This document shows positions 7,443 through 16,125 of a stretch of DNA of 64,000 bases, piece after piece; position 1 is the first letter of the stretch, and every line of letters begins with the position of its first letter. The stretch spans positions 544,001 through 608,000 of the forward strand of contig NZ_CP084622.1 in the NCBI RefSeq assembly GCF_020422885.1, written 5' to 3'. The notes beneath the pieces were generated by a model. The model was not told the origin of the DNA and ran no database searches. It saw only the letters and a program-made list of their open reading frames with translations. Made by a program: the position numbers and the translations under genes. Source of the DNA: Mesobacillus sp. S13. GTDB lineage: Bacteria; Bacillota; Bacilli; Bacillales; Cytobacillaceae.

Positions 7443-8096
7443 ATGAATGTTCTCATCGTATTCGCCCATCCGGACGGACAATCATTGAATGGGGCACTGA
7501 AAGACAGAACGGTTGGAATCCTGGAACAGAATGGCCATAAGGTAGAAGTATCGGACCTTTATAAAAAGAAATTTAAAGCAATTGCAGATCAAGATGATTT
7601 CCTTGTCCTTAAAAATCCAAACCGTTTCAATTATATTTCTGAACAATATCATGCACTGAAAAATAATACCTTTGCAGCTGACATTGTCGAAGAGCAAAGG
7701 TTAGTAAGCTGGGCGGACTTAATCATTTTTCAATATCCGATGTGGTGGACAGATGCCCCTGCCATATTGAAGGGATGGTTTGATCGAGTGTTCTCGTACA
7801 GCTTTGCCTACGGTCCAGGACGTTATGAAGAAGGGAACTTAAAGGGGAAAGCGGCCATTGTATCTGTGACCCATGGCGCAGAGGATCTATCGGAGTATGG
7901 AGAAAATGGAATAAAAGGCAAAGTCGAAGAGCGCTTGTTCAATATTCAGCACGAGAAGCTTTACTATTGTGGGATGACCGTCTTAGAACCGTTCCTATTC
8001 CCGGCAGGTGCAGATGAGGAGACGAGACTGCAACATATACAAGCTTGGGAGGAACGGCTGGCGGGCTTAAAGGACGAAATATTGGTAGATATATAA
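7443..8096 (+). CDS. NAD(P)H:quinone oxidoreductase, flavodoxin-like fold
   Basis: The 217-residue protein begins MNVLIVFAHPDGQSLNGAL, the phosphate-binding segment of the NQO1/MdaB/KefF-type flavoproteins. It carries ADLIIFQYPMWWTDAPAILKGWFDRVF, the second FMN/substrate signature. It should reduce quinones or similar electrophiles by two electrons using NAD(P)H. AGGGGATC precedes the ATG. It lies in the same direction as the thioesterase and a nitroreductase, suggesting a small detoxification group. Confidence 0.88.
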   Translation: MNVLIVFAHPDGQSLNGALKDRTVGILEQNGHKVEVSDLYKKKFKAIADQDDFLVLKNPNRFNYISEQYHALKNNTFAADIVEEQRLVSWADLIIFQYPMWWTDAPAILKGWFDRVFSYSFAYGPGRYEEGNLKGKAAIVSVTHGAEDLSEYGENGIKGKVEERLFNIQHEKLYYCGMTVLEPFLFPAGADEETRLQHIQAWEERLAGLKDEILVDI

Positions 8097-8169
8097 TTAG
8101 GTCTCGATGAAAAAGTGAGAAATCGAAAGCCGTCCCTTTGTTTTAAACCGACACTTAGGAGTGATTGTT

Positions 8170-8949
8170 TTGGAATTGAATGATGTAATCCACTGGCACC
8201 GGTCGATTCGTGAATATGAAGATAGGGAAGTCAGCCAAGAGCTGCTAGACCGGATTTTAGAGGCAGGTATTCGTGCCTCATCAAGCGGAAATATGCAAAC
8301 GTATTCGATCATTGTCACGAAAGATAAAGAACTGAAGAAAAAATTATATTCTGCTCATATGGAGCAATCGATGGTGGTGGATGCGCCGATCCTTTTAACA
8401 TTTTGTGCGGATTTTAATCGAATGAGGAAATGGCTTACACTGAACGATGCCCCTGTACACTTTGATAATTACATGAGCTTTATGATTGGGGCCATTGATG
8501 CAGCATTGGTTTCACAAAACTGTGCTTTAGCAGCTGAAAATGAAGGACTGGGCATTTGCTATATGGGCTCTACGCTTGCGAATTGTGATCAAATTGGTGA
8601 ACTGTTGAACTTGCCGCCAAATGTCGTACCCGTTGTTGGCTATTCATTAGGGTATCCAGCAGAAAATCCTGCCCCGCGTGACCGTCTGCCAATGCATGGA
8701 CTTGTTCACTATGATCAGTATCAGGATTATTCGGATGAAAACATTCAGGAAATTTATCAAGATCGAAATGAAAAAGGATGGAACCGTTACATGGCCGTCC
8801 CAAAACTTAAAGAAATGACGGAAGAATTGGGATTGAAGAATCTTGCCCAAATTTATACGATCGCCAAGTATACGAAGCAATCGCATCAGGAATTTTCACA
8901 AACCGTGCTGAAGTACTTAGAGAGACAAAACTTCATGAATAATGAATAG
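8170..8949 (+). CDS. Nitroreductase family FMN-dependent oxidoreductase
   Basis: The 259-residue protein begins IHWHRSIREYEDREVSQELLDRILEAGIRASSSGNMQ, the FMN-binding N terminus of the nitroreductase family. A central region (AALVSQNCALAAENEGLGICYMGS) and VVPVVGYSLGYPAE also match. It resembles NfrA/NADPH-dependent flavin or nitro reductases. The TTG at 8170 lies eight bases from TTAGGAG, whereas the GTG at 8161 overlaps that site. The chromosomal order with a quinone reductase suggests related redox roles. Confidence 0.87.
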   Translation: MELNDVIHWHRSIREYEDREVSQELLDRILEAGIRASSSGNMQTYSIIVTKDKELKKKLYSAHMEQSMVVDAPILLTFCADFNRMRKWLTLNDAPVHFDNYMSFMIGAIDAALVSQNCALAAENEGLGICYMGSTLANCDQIGELLNLPPNVVPVVGYSLGYPAENPAPRDRLPMHGLVHYDQYQDYSDENIQEIYQDRNEKGWNRYMAVPKLKEMTEELGLKNLAQIYTIAKYTKQSHQEFSQTVLKYLERQNFMNNE

Positions 8950-9015
8950 GAGGGGCAGAAAAACCTCCGCTTTGTCTCGCAGTTTGATGAAATTTTTTCA
9001 AAGAGGGATCTGAAA

Positions 9016-9498
9016 ATGAATATCTTAATTAAGAACTTACCTGAAAAAGAGATAGCGTATATTAGACGGACGGGGAGTTATTTTGAGCCCCAAGAACACT
9101 GGGGAAGGCTGATCGATTGGGCGATTGGCAATGGTCTGTACCCTCCACAGCAGTCGTTTATCGGTATATCGTTAGATAATCCAAATCAAGTGGAAAGCAA
9201 GGATTGCCGTCACGATGCCTGCGTTACATTGCCAGAGGGATTTGAAAAAGAAAACCATAAAGATATGGAATTCAGGAAGTTGGATGGAGGGCAGTACGCC
9301 CTGTATAATTTTTACGAAAAACCTGAAAAGCTCCATTCTGCTTATCAATACATGTTTGGCGAATGGCTTCCAAATAGTGATTATACAGCCGATTATGAGA
9401 GAGATAACCTCGAATACAACATGAATAACCCATCCGAAGATCCTGAAGGAAAATGCAGAGTTGATTTATACATACCCGTTAAAAAGAGAAAAGCTTAG
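9016..9498 (+). CDS. GyrI-like small-molecule-binding domain protein
   Basis: This 160-residue protein has the GyrI/AraC effector-binding fold pattern: KNLPEKEIAYIRRTGSYFEP near the start, GISLDNPNQVESKDCRHDACVTLP in the middle, and CRVDLYIPVKK at the end. There is no DNA-binding domain, so it is a stand-alone ligand-binding protein, as in SbmC/GyrI-like stress proteins. AGAGGG precedes the ATG. A perfect terminator follows. Confidence 0.83.
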   Translation: MNILIKNLPEKEIAYIRRTGSYFEPQEHWGRLIDWAIGNGLYPPQQSFIGISLDNPNQVESKDCRHDACVTLPEGFEKENHKDMEFRKLDGGQYALYNFYEKPEKLHSAYQYMFGEWLPNSDYTADYERDNLEYNMNNPSEDPEGKCRVDLYIPVKKRKA

Positions 9499-9500
9499 GG

Positions 9501-9540
9501 CAAAATGTCACCAGTCAACGGTGACATTTTGTTATTGTTT
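9501..9540 (+). terminator. Rho-independent terminator
   Basis: AAAATGTCACC and GGTGACATTTT form a perfect 11-base stem with a seven-base loop, followed by a T-rich stretch. The same stem sequence is used again at 11836-11870. Confidence 0.85.
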
Positions 9541-9587
9541 TGAAGGTGCGGGATTGTGGCAAAGTTAAAAATAAGGGTGGAACCAAA

Positions 9588-10070
9588 ATGATGATCAAGT
9601 TTTCAATCGATAAGGACAGAAGCTTTCATTTAAGATCAGCCGCTATTATCCAACATAAAGGCAGGGTCCTATTTCAAAGGCCGGTTGATAGTGAAAATTG
9701 GTTTTTGCCAGGAGGACGAGTGGAGCACTTTGAATCGACAGAAGAGACATTAAAAAGAGAGTTAATGGAAGAGTTCAATTTGGAAGTAAACCACCTGAAG
9801 CTCTGTTGGGTAGTGGAGTATTTTTTAGAGACAGAGAATAAAAAAATCCAGGAATTAGGGATGCATTACCTTGTGGACATTCCTGAGGACCATCCATTAG
9901 TTCACCATCAAGGTGAGTTCACAGGATTGGAAGATGGATATGTTCACAGATGGATTGAGATCGATGAACTTGATCAGTACAAAATAGTACCCGAATTCGT
10001 TGTTCCTCAGTTACGAAAGTTAAAGGACAGCAGCCAGATTGAACATACAGTTTTATCGGTAGTAAGGTAG
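9588..10070 (+). CDS. Nudix hydrolase
   Basis: The 160-residue protein contains a Nudix box, GGRVEHFESTEETLKRELMEEF, with the catalytic R-E-L-x-E-E. The usual Gly after EEX is Asn (EEFNLEV), a tolerated variation. The enzyme should hydrolyse a nucleoside diphosphate linked to another moiety; the substrate cannot be read. I start at the ATG at 9588, seven bases after AAGGGTGG; the open frame upstream runs into the terminator of the preceding gene. Confidence 0.85.
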   Translation: MMIKFSIDKDRSFHLRSAAIIQHKGRVLFQRPVDSENWFLPGGRVEHFESTEETLKRELMEEFNLEVNHLKLCWVVEYFLETENKKIQELGMHYLVDIPEDHPLVHHQGEFTGLEDGYVHRWIEIDELDQYKIVPEFVVPQLRKLKDSSQIEHTVLSVVR

Positions 10071-10248
10071 TTTCATTATAATCATACTGATGGGACGATT
10101 CATGAAGGGATAGCCGTGTTTATTTATTTCTCAAACACAGTGAGATCAATACTTATTAAAGAAAGATCGTTATTTCTTTAATGAATCAATATTATTCACA
10201 TACATTAAACTAAAGAAGGCATTTTGGATTGCGGAGGGGAGATAAAAA

Positions 10249-10620
10249 TTGGCAAGGATCAAAAATATATCTATATTGTTTATCGTGATGGGGACATTTT
10301 TAATTGGCTGCTCTAATGTATCAAATGTAGAGCCAGCATCCGGCCGCACCTTGTTTTCCGCAGAGAAAGATAAGTATGCTTTATTAGTGGTTGATGAAAA
10401 AAGTGCTGACTATTATCGTAAATTACTAGATAAGCATAAGATATTGAATGTCAAAGTGATCAATGGAAGAACCTCTCTAGAAGACACAAATGAAGAATAT
10501 AAATTTCTGGAATTAAAAAAATCCCCAGCATTCGTTGTATTCGATACTAAAGATATTGTTTATAAAACTTATAGTGAAAAAGAATTGATAGAGTTTTTAA
10601 GAGAGAACAGCCCGAATTAA
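10249..10620 (+). CDS. Small lipoprotein of unknown function
   Basis: The 123-residue protein has a lipoprotein signal peptide with the lipobox FLIGC (Cys about residue 21), so it should be anchored to the outer face of the membrane. The mature part (KYALLVVDEKSADYYRKLLDKH, SPAFVVFDTKD) has an alternating helix-strand pattern reminiscent of a thioredoxin-like fold, without a CxxC motif. The start is TTG at 10251 or the in-phase position 10249, after GGAGGGGAGA. It lies alone; about 180 bases upstream hold no gene. Confidence 0.75.
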   Translation: MARIKNISILFIVMGTFLIGCSNVSNVEPASGRTLFSAEKDKYALLVVDEKSADYYRKLLDKHKILNVKVINGRTSLEDTNEEYKFLELKKSPAFVVFDTKDIVYKTYSEKELIEFLRENSPN

Positions 10621-10665
10621 TGCTAGGAAGAATTTGATTATATAAAAATTTTCAGGGGTGCAAAT

Positions 10666-11103
10666 GTGAATTCAGCGACAGAAACAATACAAGAATTAAC
10701 GGATAAAGAACAATGGTTAGAAGCCTTTCCCATTATGAATCAGTTACGTACGGATTTGACTCCAAAGACATACTTGGAGTTACTAGAAGAAATGAGGAAA
10801 GATGGGTATTCTTTGTATGCTTTATCTATAGATAATCGGATTGTATCCTTAGCCGGTTTAAGCTGGAGAGTCAACTTCTATAATAAGCGTCACGTTTTTA
10901 TCTATGATCTGGTAACAGATCCTGCTTACCGTTCATCCGGCTACGGAGAGAAATTATTAAGTTATATACATAACTGGGCAAAAGAAAATGGAGCTGAATA
11001 CGTGGCATTAGAATCAGGTATTCAGCGAGACAAAGCTCACCGTTTTTATGAAGAGAAATTAGATTATGATAAATGGTGCTATTCATTTAGGAAAACGTTA
11101 TAA
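10666..11103 (+). CDS. GNAT family N-acetyltransferase
   Basis: The 145-residue protein carries the GNAT acetyl-CoA loop in IYDLVTDPAYRSSGYGEKLLSYIHNWA (R-S-S-G-Y-G) and the following alpha/beta part (AEYVALESGIQRDKAHRFYEEKLDY). The start is GTG at 10666 with AGGGGTG upstream. The acceptor substrate is unknown. Confidence 0.87.
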   Translation: MNSATETIQELTDKEQWLEAFPIMNQLRTDLTPKTYLELLEEMRKDGYSLYALSIDNRIVSLAGLSWRVNFYNKRHVFIYDLVTDPAYRSSGYGEKLLSYIHNWAKENGAEYVALESGIQRDKAHRFYEEKLDYDKWCYSFRKTL

Positions 11104-11222
11104 AATAGGGCTAATGGTTCGACTAGGAAGATAATATGGTATAAGTTGAAAGCACAGATGGCGGTCTGGATGCCTTCGATACATTAGCAAACGGATTTTA
11201 CATAGAAAGAGGAGAAAAGTTA

Positions 11223-11780
11223 ATGAAAACAGAACAACAGTATTTTGAAGAGGGAAAATCGATTCAAACGTATATGGATGAAATGGGCATGTTAAAAGAG
11301 GAAAGTTTTGCTGTTTATGAACAATTTCAACTCCCAGCAGATGGATTTGCTGAACAGTTAAAACAAAATGAACTGCATTTCCTAACGATTACCGAAGATT
11401 GGTGTGGCGATGCTATGATGATTAATCCCGTCATTCGCAAATTAGCTGAAGCTGCAGATACTGAAATGCGCGTCGCATTACGAGATGCAGATACAGATTT
11501 GATTGATCGTCACTTAACAAATGGTGGACGTGCTATTCCCATGATTTTAGTCTTCAATAATCAAGGGCATTTACTTGGAAAGTGGGGACCGCGTGCTCCA
11601 AAAGCTCAGCAAATAGTAGATGAAGTTCGTGCTGCATTGCCACCAAAAGATGATCCTACCTTTGCAGAGAAACAAAAAGAAGCCTTTGGTTCTTTAAGAA
11701 AAAGATATACAGAGGACCAAGCTCTTTGGGAAGAGGTTTATAATCATTTTAAGGAAACAGTATTAACCATTTTGAAGTAG
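11223..11780 (+). CDS. Thioredoxin-like family protein, single active-site Cys
   Basis: The 185-residue protein has a thioredoxin-like core (FLTITEDWCGDAMMINPVIRKLAE, MRVALRDADTDLIDRHLTNGGRAIPMILVFN). The active site reads W-C-G-D rather than C-x-x-C, so only one cysteine is present, as in the Thioredoxin_9 group common in Bacilli. The cis-proline (AIPM) is conserved. AGGAGAAAAG precedes the ATG. It is presumably cytoplasmic, with an unknown partner. Confidence 0.85.
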   Translation: MKTEQQYFEEGKSIQTYMDEMGMLKEESFAVYEQFQLPADGFAEQLKQNELHFLTITEDWCGDAMMINPVIRKLAEAADTEMRVALRDADTDLIDRHLTNGGRAIPMILVFNNQGHLLGKWGPRAPKAQQIVDEVRAALPPKDDPTFAEKQKEAFGSLRKRYTEDQALWEEVYNHFKETVLTILK

Positions 11781-11835
11781 GGTTTGCTGCAGTGATGATT
11801 TATTGATGCCAATTAAAAAGAGAATATCATGAATG

Positions 11836-11870
11836 TAGAAAATGTCACCAATCAGTGGTGACATTTTCTA
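11836..11870. terminator. Perfect 15-base inverted repeat after the thioredoxin-like gene
   Basis: TAGAAAATGTCACCA and TGGTGACATTTTCTA form a perfect 15-base stem with a five-base loop. The core equals the terminator stem at 9501-9531. There is only a short T-run inside the stem and none after it, so efficiency is uncertain. Confidence 0.6.
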
Positions 11871-12016
11871 TTGAATGTGCAGTTTTGTGGAAAAAATATT
11901 TTTTGCGATTTTCTAATAAGTTAAGCGGAAGTTACAAGACACCACCTTTTATACAAGGGGGATCCCAATGGAACTTTGGAAAGATTTGAATGAAACCGGG
12001 TGGTCTTTTCCAGCCA

Positions 12017-12838
12017 TTAAAGATAATTCTTCAATGTCTCTTTAAGTGTCCCTCTTGTTTCTGTATCTTTTTCAAAAAGTATTCCGCCATGTATCATTTT
12101 TCTTACAAGGTCTGGTCGGAGTCCGGTCAGGATGGCTTTGCAGCCCATCATGGCGACACCAGTCAGGATCTTTTGAAAGTAGTCGATCACGTCCTTATCC
12201 ATCATGGCTACACCTGATAGGTCGATCACTAAGTTTTGGAATCTTGTGATGGCTATTTCGTTTAAAACTTTCTCTTCAATGATCCTAATTCTAAAGGAGT
12301 CGATTGTCCCAATTAAAGGTAGAACAGAAACAGTCTCACTTACTGGAATGATTGGGACAGATAAATGTTCGACCATTTCCCTTTGCTTATGGAGCATTTG
12401 ATCTTTATATTTTGAGTAGCTGAGAAAGAAACTATTAAGGAATTGGTCTATTTGTTCGTTTATGACTTCCTCCATATCATAAAAATCATTTTTTCCATCA
12501 GTCAGGTTCTTGTCTTCATCAATTTGACCAATAATCTTCCACAAAGTTCTTCTGATCGCTTGAACCCATTCTAATTTTAATGACAGAGTCAATGAATGAC
12601 CTGCCCAGGCAATACCTTCCTCCTCTGCAAAAGTGATTAAATCTTTATCATTTTGATCGATTATGTAGAAAATTAATTTCCTGGCATTTTTTAATAGGTC
12701 GATGTTTCCTTTTTCTAAAATCTCAGTGATTTTCCCCGAAACATTAACGGCTTGAGAGAGTAAATTCTCTTCGAATCTCTTACCATGATCGTTAAAGTAG
12801 ATTTTGATTTCTTCTCTTAATTCATTTATGTTATTCAA
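12017..12838 (-). CDS. RsbR-type stressosome protein (N-terminal helical domain plus STAS)
   Basis: The 273-residue protein has an all-helical N-terminal sensor part (residues about 1-155) like the RsbRD group. A STAS domain follows (about 165-270) with VSVLPLIGTIDSFR, FQNLVIDLSGVAMMD and GCKAILTGLRPDLVRKM. In Bacillus subtilis such proteins form the stressosome with RsbS and release the kinase RsbT. Thr/Ser at the DLSG and LTG loops are at the usual phosphorylation positions. No sigma B genes are nearby, but an RsbT-like kinase lies at 15550-15960 and another STAS protein at 18240-19121. Confidence 0.85.
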   Translation of the reverse strand: MNNINELREEIKIYFNDHGKRFEENLLSQAVNVSGKITEILEKGNIDLLKNARKLIFYIIDQNDKDLITFAEEEGIAWAGHSLTLSLKLEWVQAIRRTLWKIIGQIDEDKNLTDGKNDFYDMEEVINEQIDQFLNSFFLSYSKYKDQMLHKQREMVEHLSVPIIPVSETVSVLPLIGTIDSFRIRIIEEKVLNEIAITRFQNLVIDLSGVAMMDKDVIDYFQKILTGVAMMGCKAILTGLRPDLVRKMIHGGILFEKDTETRGTLKETLKNYL

Positions 12839-13196
12839 TTGTCTTACCCCCGAAAAAATAACTTTAAAACAAATTACGTATACCCTGGCAGACGATTTAT
12901 AAACCTATTTACCCAAAATTTCCGAATAAGTTTTTGGAGAATTATCAAAAGCCAGGAAAAATGTGCTACAAGGGGACGGTTCCGGCGTCTCGTGAATTGC
13001 CAGTCTGATAGATAATGAAGAAACATGAAAGAACATTTTATATTCCTATATAGCCTAAATAGTTGAGGAAAACGTCGTATAATACATTTATAAGGTAGAT
13101 CATTCGACATTTAGAGTATGTTTTATTGAAAAATTTGGGTGCAGGACAACATTGGACGTCATTAAAAAACTCCCGTAGTGGAGGGGAGGGGCCCAT
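12839..13196. other. Intergenic region between divergent genes
   Basis: It should hold the divergent promoters for the STAS gene and the coiled-coil gene. It also includes a short REP-like fragment (GGGGACGGTTCCGG at 12973) and a TATAAT-like box near 13078. I see no gene. Confidence 0.5.
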
Positions 13197-14144
13197 ATGG
13201 AAGTGGAGAAGAGCAGGGTTGAAGCCAACCAAAAACCGATGCTTCAAAAGTATTTGTTTCCGATTACCATTATTTCCTCAATTTTAATTTCAGGATCCAC
13301 CGGATATTTAACTAGTCAAATAGCTGTCAACAATAGTGTTGGTGACTCAACAGAGATCATTTCTATGAAAAAACAAGTAAATGAAGCTAGAGATCAATCG
13401 TTAAAAGTAATTGAAACCGAACTGCCAAAAATAATTAGCGATCTGGATCAATACAATCAGGATATAAATTTATTAGTTAATAATGTGGAGTGGCTAAAAG
13501 GGAATTTAGCCCCTATAAGGGATGCGATAGGCAAATTTGGCACAGCCATTACAGTCGTTAGAGGGGTCAACACTCTTGTGGGCCTTCCATCTGTTAGTAA
13601 GATCAGTACTGATTTAGCTTTTCTGCAGATTCAGCTTGATGAAATCGATAGCTTACTATTTCGTTTGGAGAACTTAACACTTATTCAACAAGAAATCAGT
13701 GATTCTCATCGAAAGTTAAATTCTTTATTCGAAGAGTATCAAAAGGAAAAGGATATTGAACTGTTATTTCAAATTGAAAAAGAGTTAGACTCAAACTTGA
13801 TTTATCAAATTGAGGACTTAAGAAGTTCTACAGTAGAAGCTCACAAAGTTCTTGAACTATCTTCAAGTGTTTTGACTACAGTCAATAAAACTAGATCCCT
13901 TTTTAGTTCAATACAGGAAATGGGTAAATCTGCGATAGATGCAATCCAGTTTTGGAAAGAAGATGAAGGCGGTTCTGAAATGGAGGCAGAAAGTATGGAA
14001 AAAGAATTAGTGGCTTCTATAGATAGAATTGAAAAGCTGCCTAGTGAATTAACTCAACGCTCCAAGAGTAGTATAACGTCCATAAGCCTTGTTCAAAAAG
14101 AGTTACAGACTATCAAGATAGCAGAATTGATCAGTAGTGAGTGA
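13197..14144 (+). CDS. Membrane-anchored coiled-coil protein of unknown function
   Basis: The 315-residue protein has one N-terminal membrane segment (LFPITIISSILISGSTGYL), then a long helical, heptad-rich exterior part, with a short hydrophobic break (GVNTLVGLPS). GGAGGGGAGGGG precedes the ATG. It resembles chemoreceptor- or tail-fibre-like helical rods, but no known family is clear. A copy of its last codons and terminator occurs at 39470-39560, so it once had a paralogue in this chromosome region. Confidence 0.7.
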   Translation: MEVEKSRVEANQKPMLQKYLFPITIISSILISGSTGYLTSQIAVNNSVGDSTEIISMKKQVNEARDQSLKVIETELPKIISDLDQYNQDINLLVNNVEWLKGNLAPIRDAIGKFGTAITVVRGVNTLVGLPSVSKISTDLAFLQIQLDEIDSLLFRLENLTLIQQEISDSHRKLNSLFEEYQKEKDIELLFQIEKELDSNLIYQIEDLRSSTVEAHKVLELSSSVLTTVNKTRSLFSSIQEMGKSAIDAIQFWKEDEGGSEMEAESMEKELVASIDRIEKLPSELTQRSKSSITSISLVQKELQTIKIAELISSE

Positions 14145-14168
14145 AGAGGGGATCACCCTCTTTTTTTC
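14145..14168 (+). terminator. Rho-independent terminator
   Basis: GAGGGGATCACCCTC forms a short stem directly after the TGA, followed by seven T residues. Confidence 0.75.
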
Positions 14169-14186
14169 ATTTAAGGTGAAGGTGAC

Positions 14187-15467
14187 CTAGTTTAGACGGG
14201 AGGATTCTGGTTTTGCCGATTCAGTCTGACGCATCTCCTTAATCGAACTCACTCCAAACAAGCCAATGAGAGAAAAGATGACGGGAATGATGAAGCCATA
14301 AAAATAGCCTTCCGTCATATTTCCTGAAACAGCCTGAAAATGATCCAATACTTTTCCGAAAATGACTGGCAGCAGAACAGCACTTAGAAAGCCCCCTGTA
14401 TTCGCAAATCCAGATACAAGGCCGGATTCCCTCATAGGAAAGGATTGACGAACGACAGCAAAGGTTAAGGCACTTGCCCCGAATCCAAAGCCGATGATAA
14501 AGAAAAGCGTAACGAGCATGAAAAATGGAGGATTCCCTTTGAAGAAAAGGAAAGCTGACCAGCTTGTGAAAACAATAAAATGAACCATGACATAAGGACG
14601 CTTGATTGTTTCAAGCCGACTTGAAATCCAACTGGTCAGTGGAGCTCCTATAAGTGCTCCAACAAGACCAACCATAATCAGTTGACTAGCATCTGAACGA
14701 GTCAGATCATACATATTCATCCCATAGGGCACTGCCCATGAGCTAATAAAGCCTACATAGCCGCCAACCACCCCAAAGTGACAGAAGAATAATGCCCATG
14801 CCTGCCGATTCATAACGATTCTTTTCAGTAACAACAAAATGTTTTGACGCTGAAGTTCCTCTTTTACAGCTACTGATTCATGATGAAAGAGTTGTCTTGG
14901 TTTCTTTACCAGTACAATATATAGAAGAATTCCGGATAAACATAAGGCTATGCCCGCAGAAAAAAAGGCTGCTCTCCAGCCAAGTAAGTCAATCCAAGCG
15001 GAGAAAGGAACGGTTGCCAGAAGGAAACCAAGACTTCCTGTCATTCCCGCGAAACCGATCAATCGGACGAATTCCTTCACTTTAAACCACTGGCTTAATA
15101 TCAATACCAAGTTGACCCAAATAGTCGCATCTCCAATTCCCGTAAGGATTCTGGCAAAAAACAGGACAAACTCATGTGTCCCAAGACTATAAAGGATCGT
15201 GCCTAACCCAGTAATGATGGCACCGATAATCAGAAAAAAATTGGGCCCGAACCGATCAGCCAGAATCCCCATTGGAATTTGCAAACTCGTATAAACAAAG
15301 AATTGCATACTCGTCAGTAACCCAATCGTTGTTGCTGTTACTTGAAAATCCCTCATCACTTGCTCTGTAATCAATCCCGGAGCTGTTCGCTGGCTTGACA
15401 TTAATAAGTAAGTGAACAATACGGAAACAAACACAACCCACCTAAACCTGCTATTTTGTTTGTCCAA
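14187..15467 (-). CDS. Major facilitator superfamily transporter
   Basis: The 426-residue protein has 12 predicted membrane segments. The MFS loop motif between helices 2 and 3 is visible as GILADRFGPNFFLIIGA. The start is TTG at 15467, nine bases after GGGAG. It resembles nitrate/hexuronate-type sugar or anion antiporters, but the substrate cannot be read. It lies at the 5' side of the RsbT-like gene in the same direction, with about 80 bases between. Confidence 0.85.
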   Translation of the reverse strand: MDKQNSRFRWVVFVSVLFTYLLMSSQRTAPGLITEQVMRDFQVTATTIGLLTSMQFFVYTSLQIPMGILADRFGPNFFLIIGAIITGLGTILYSLGTHEFVLFFARILTGIGDATIWVNLVLILSQWFKVKEFVRLIGFAGMTGSLGFLLATVPFSAWIDLLGWRAAFFSAGIALCLSGILLYIVLVKKPRQLFHHESVAVKEELQRQNILLLLKRIVMNRQAWALFFCHFGVVGGYVGFISSWAVPYGMNMYDLTRSDASQLIMVGLVGALIGAPLTSWISSRLETIKRPYVMVHFIVFTSWSAFLFFKGNPPFFMLVTLFFIIGFGFGASALTFAVVRQSFPMRESGLVSGFANTGGFLSAVLLPVIFGKVLDHFQAVSGNMTEGYFYGFIIPVIFSLIGLFGVSSIKEMRQTESAKPESSRLN

Positions 15468-15549
15468 TGATTTCTACTCCCGTTAGCTTTTACACTATAT
15501 ATATGGGAATCCAGCAGCGGTCATGATAACTTACTATGTCCCGCCTTTT

Positions 15550-15960
15550 CTATTGCCACTTAAAGACAGTCACCTTCGTTCCACTGCCTGGCGAGGAAGT
15601 AATATAAAATTCATCCATCATGTTTTTTATCCCAGGAATACCGACTCCGAGGCTGCCTGATGTTGAATATCCTGGTTCCATGGCTTTGCTGATTTCCCTG
15701 ATTCCAGGTCCCTGGTCACTGGCTGTAATTTTCAAACCATGTCTATTTCCTTTTTCAATCTGCTCAAAGCAGATCTGTCCTGTTCCGGCATATTTGTATA
15801 TATTTCTTGCAAGCTCTGATATTGCGGTGACGATCCTCGCCTGGTTAATAGAATCAAAACAGAGGTCTTTAGAAAAAGTCCTGCCCATTGCGCGGGCTGT
15901 GAAAATGTCCTGTTCAAATTGGATGGGAACTAGGGCCTTATTATGAATAATCTCTACCAT
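15550..15960 (-). CDS. RsbT-like serine/threonine kinase (GHKL ATPase fold)
   Basis: The 136-residue protein contains the GHKL boxes: SELARNIYKYA (N box), SDQGPGI (G1) and GSLGVGIPGIKNMMDEF (G2). The closest characterised relative I know is RsbT, which phosphorylates RsbR and RsbS in the stressosome. I start at ATG 15960, after the purine-rich AAGGTGGTGG. STAS proteins for it to act on are encoded at 12017-12838 and 18240-19121. There is no PP2C phosphatase gene in the window. Confidence 0.86.
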   Translation of the reverse strand: MVEIIHNKALVPIQFEQDIFTARAMGRTFSKDLCFDSINQARIVTAISELARNIYKYAGTGQICFEQIEKGNRHGLKITASDQGPGIREISKAMEPGYSTSGSLGVGIPGIKNMMDEFYITSSPGSGTKVTVFKWQ

Positions 15961-16039
15961 TCCTTTGCCACCACCTTTTGCTGTGTCTATCAATAAAGCT
16001 ATCTATTGGAGGTTCCCTTGTGAATTTGCCGAAAGATTT

Positions 16040-16091
16040 CCTAAAAAAGAAAAAAGCCAAAAGAAGGGTGGTTAATCCCTTCTTTTGGCTT
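16040..16091 (-). terminator. Rho-independent terminator, minus strand
   Basis: A perfect 15-base stem (AAGCCAAAAGAAGGG paired with its complement) around an eight-base loop is followed on the minus strand by TTTTTTCTTTTTT. It ends the MpsC-like gene at 16126. Confidence 0.88.
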
Positions 16092-16125
16092 ATGTCTGGT
16101 TCTATCGCCCAGCTCATTGCTGCCG

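Noticed and set aside
11969..12046. A 25-codon frame with a good AAGGGGG site (MELWKDLNETGW)
   Set aside because: It runs into the 3' end of the STAS gene on the other strand and has no conservation evidence; it was not listed as a gene.
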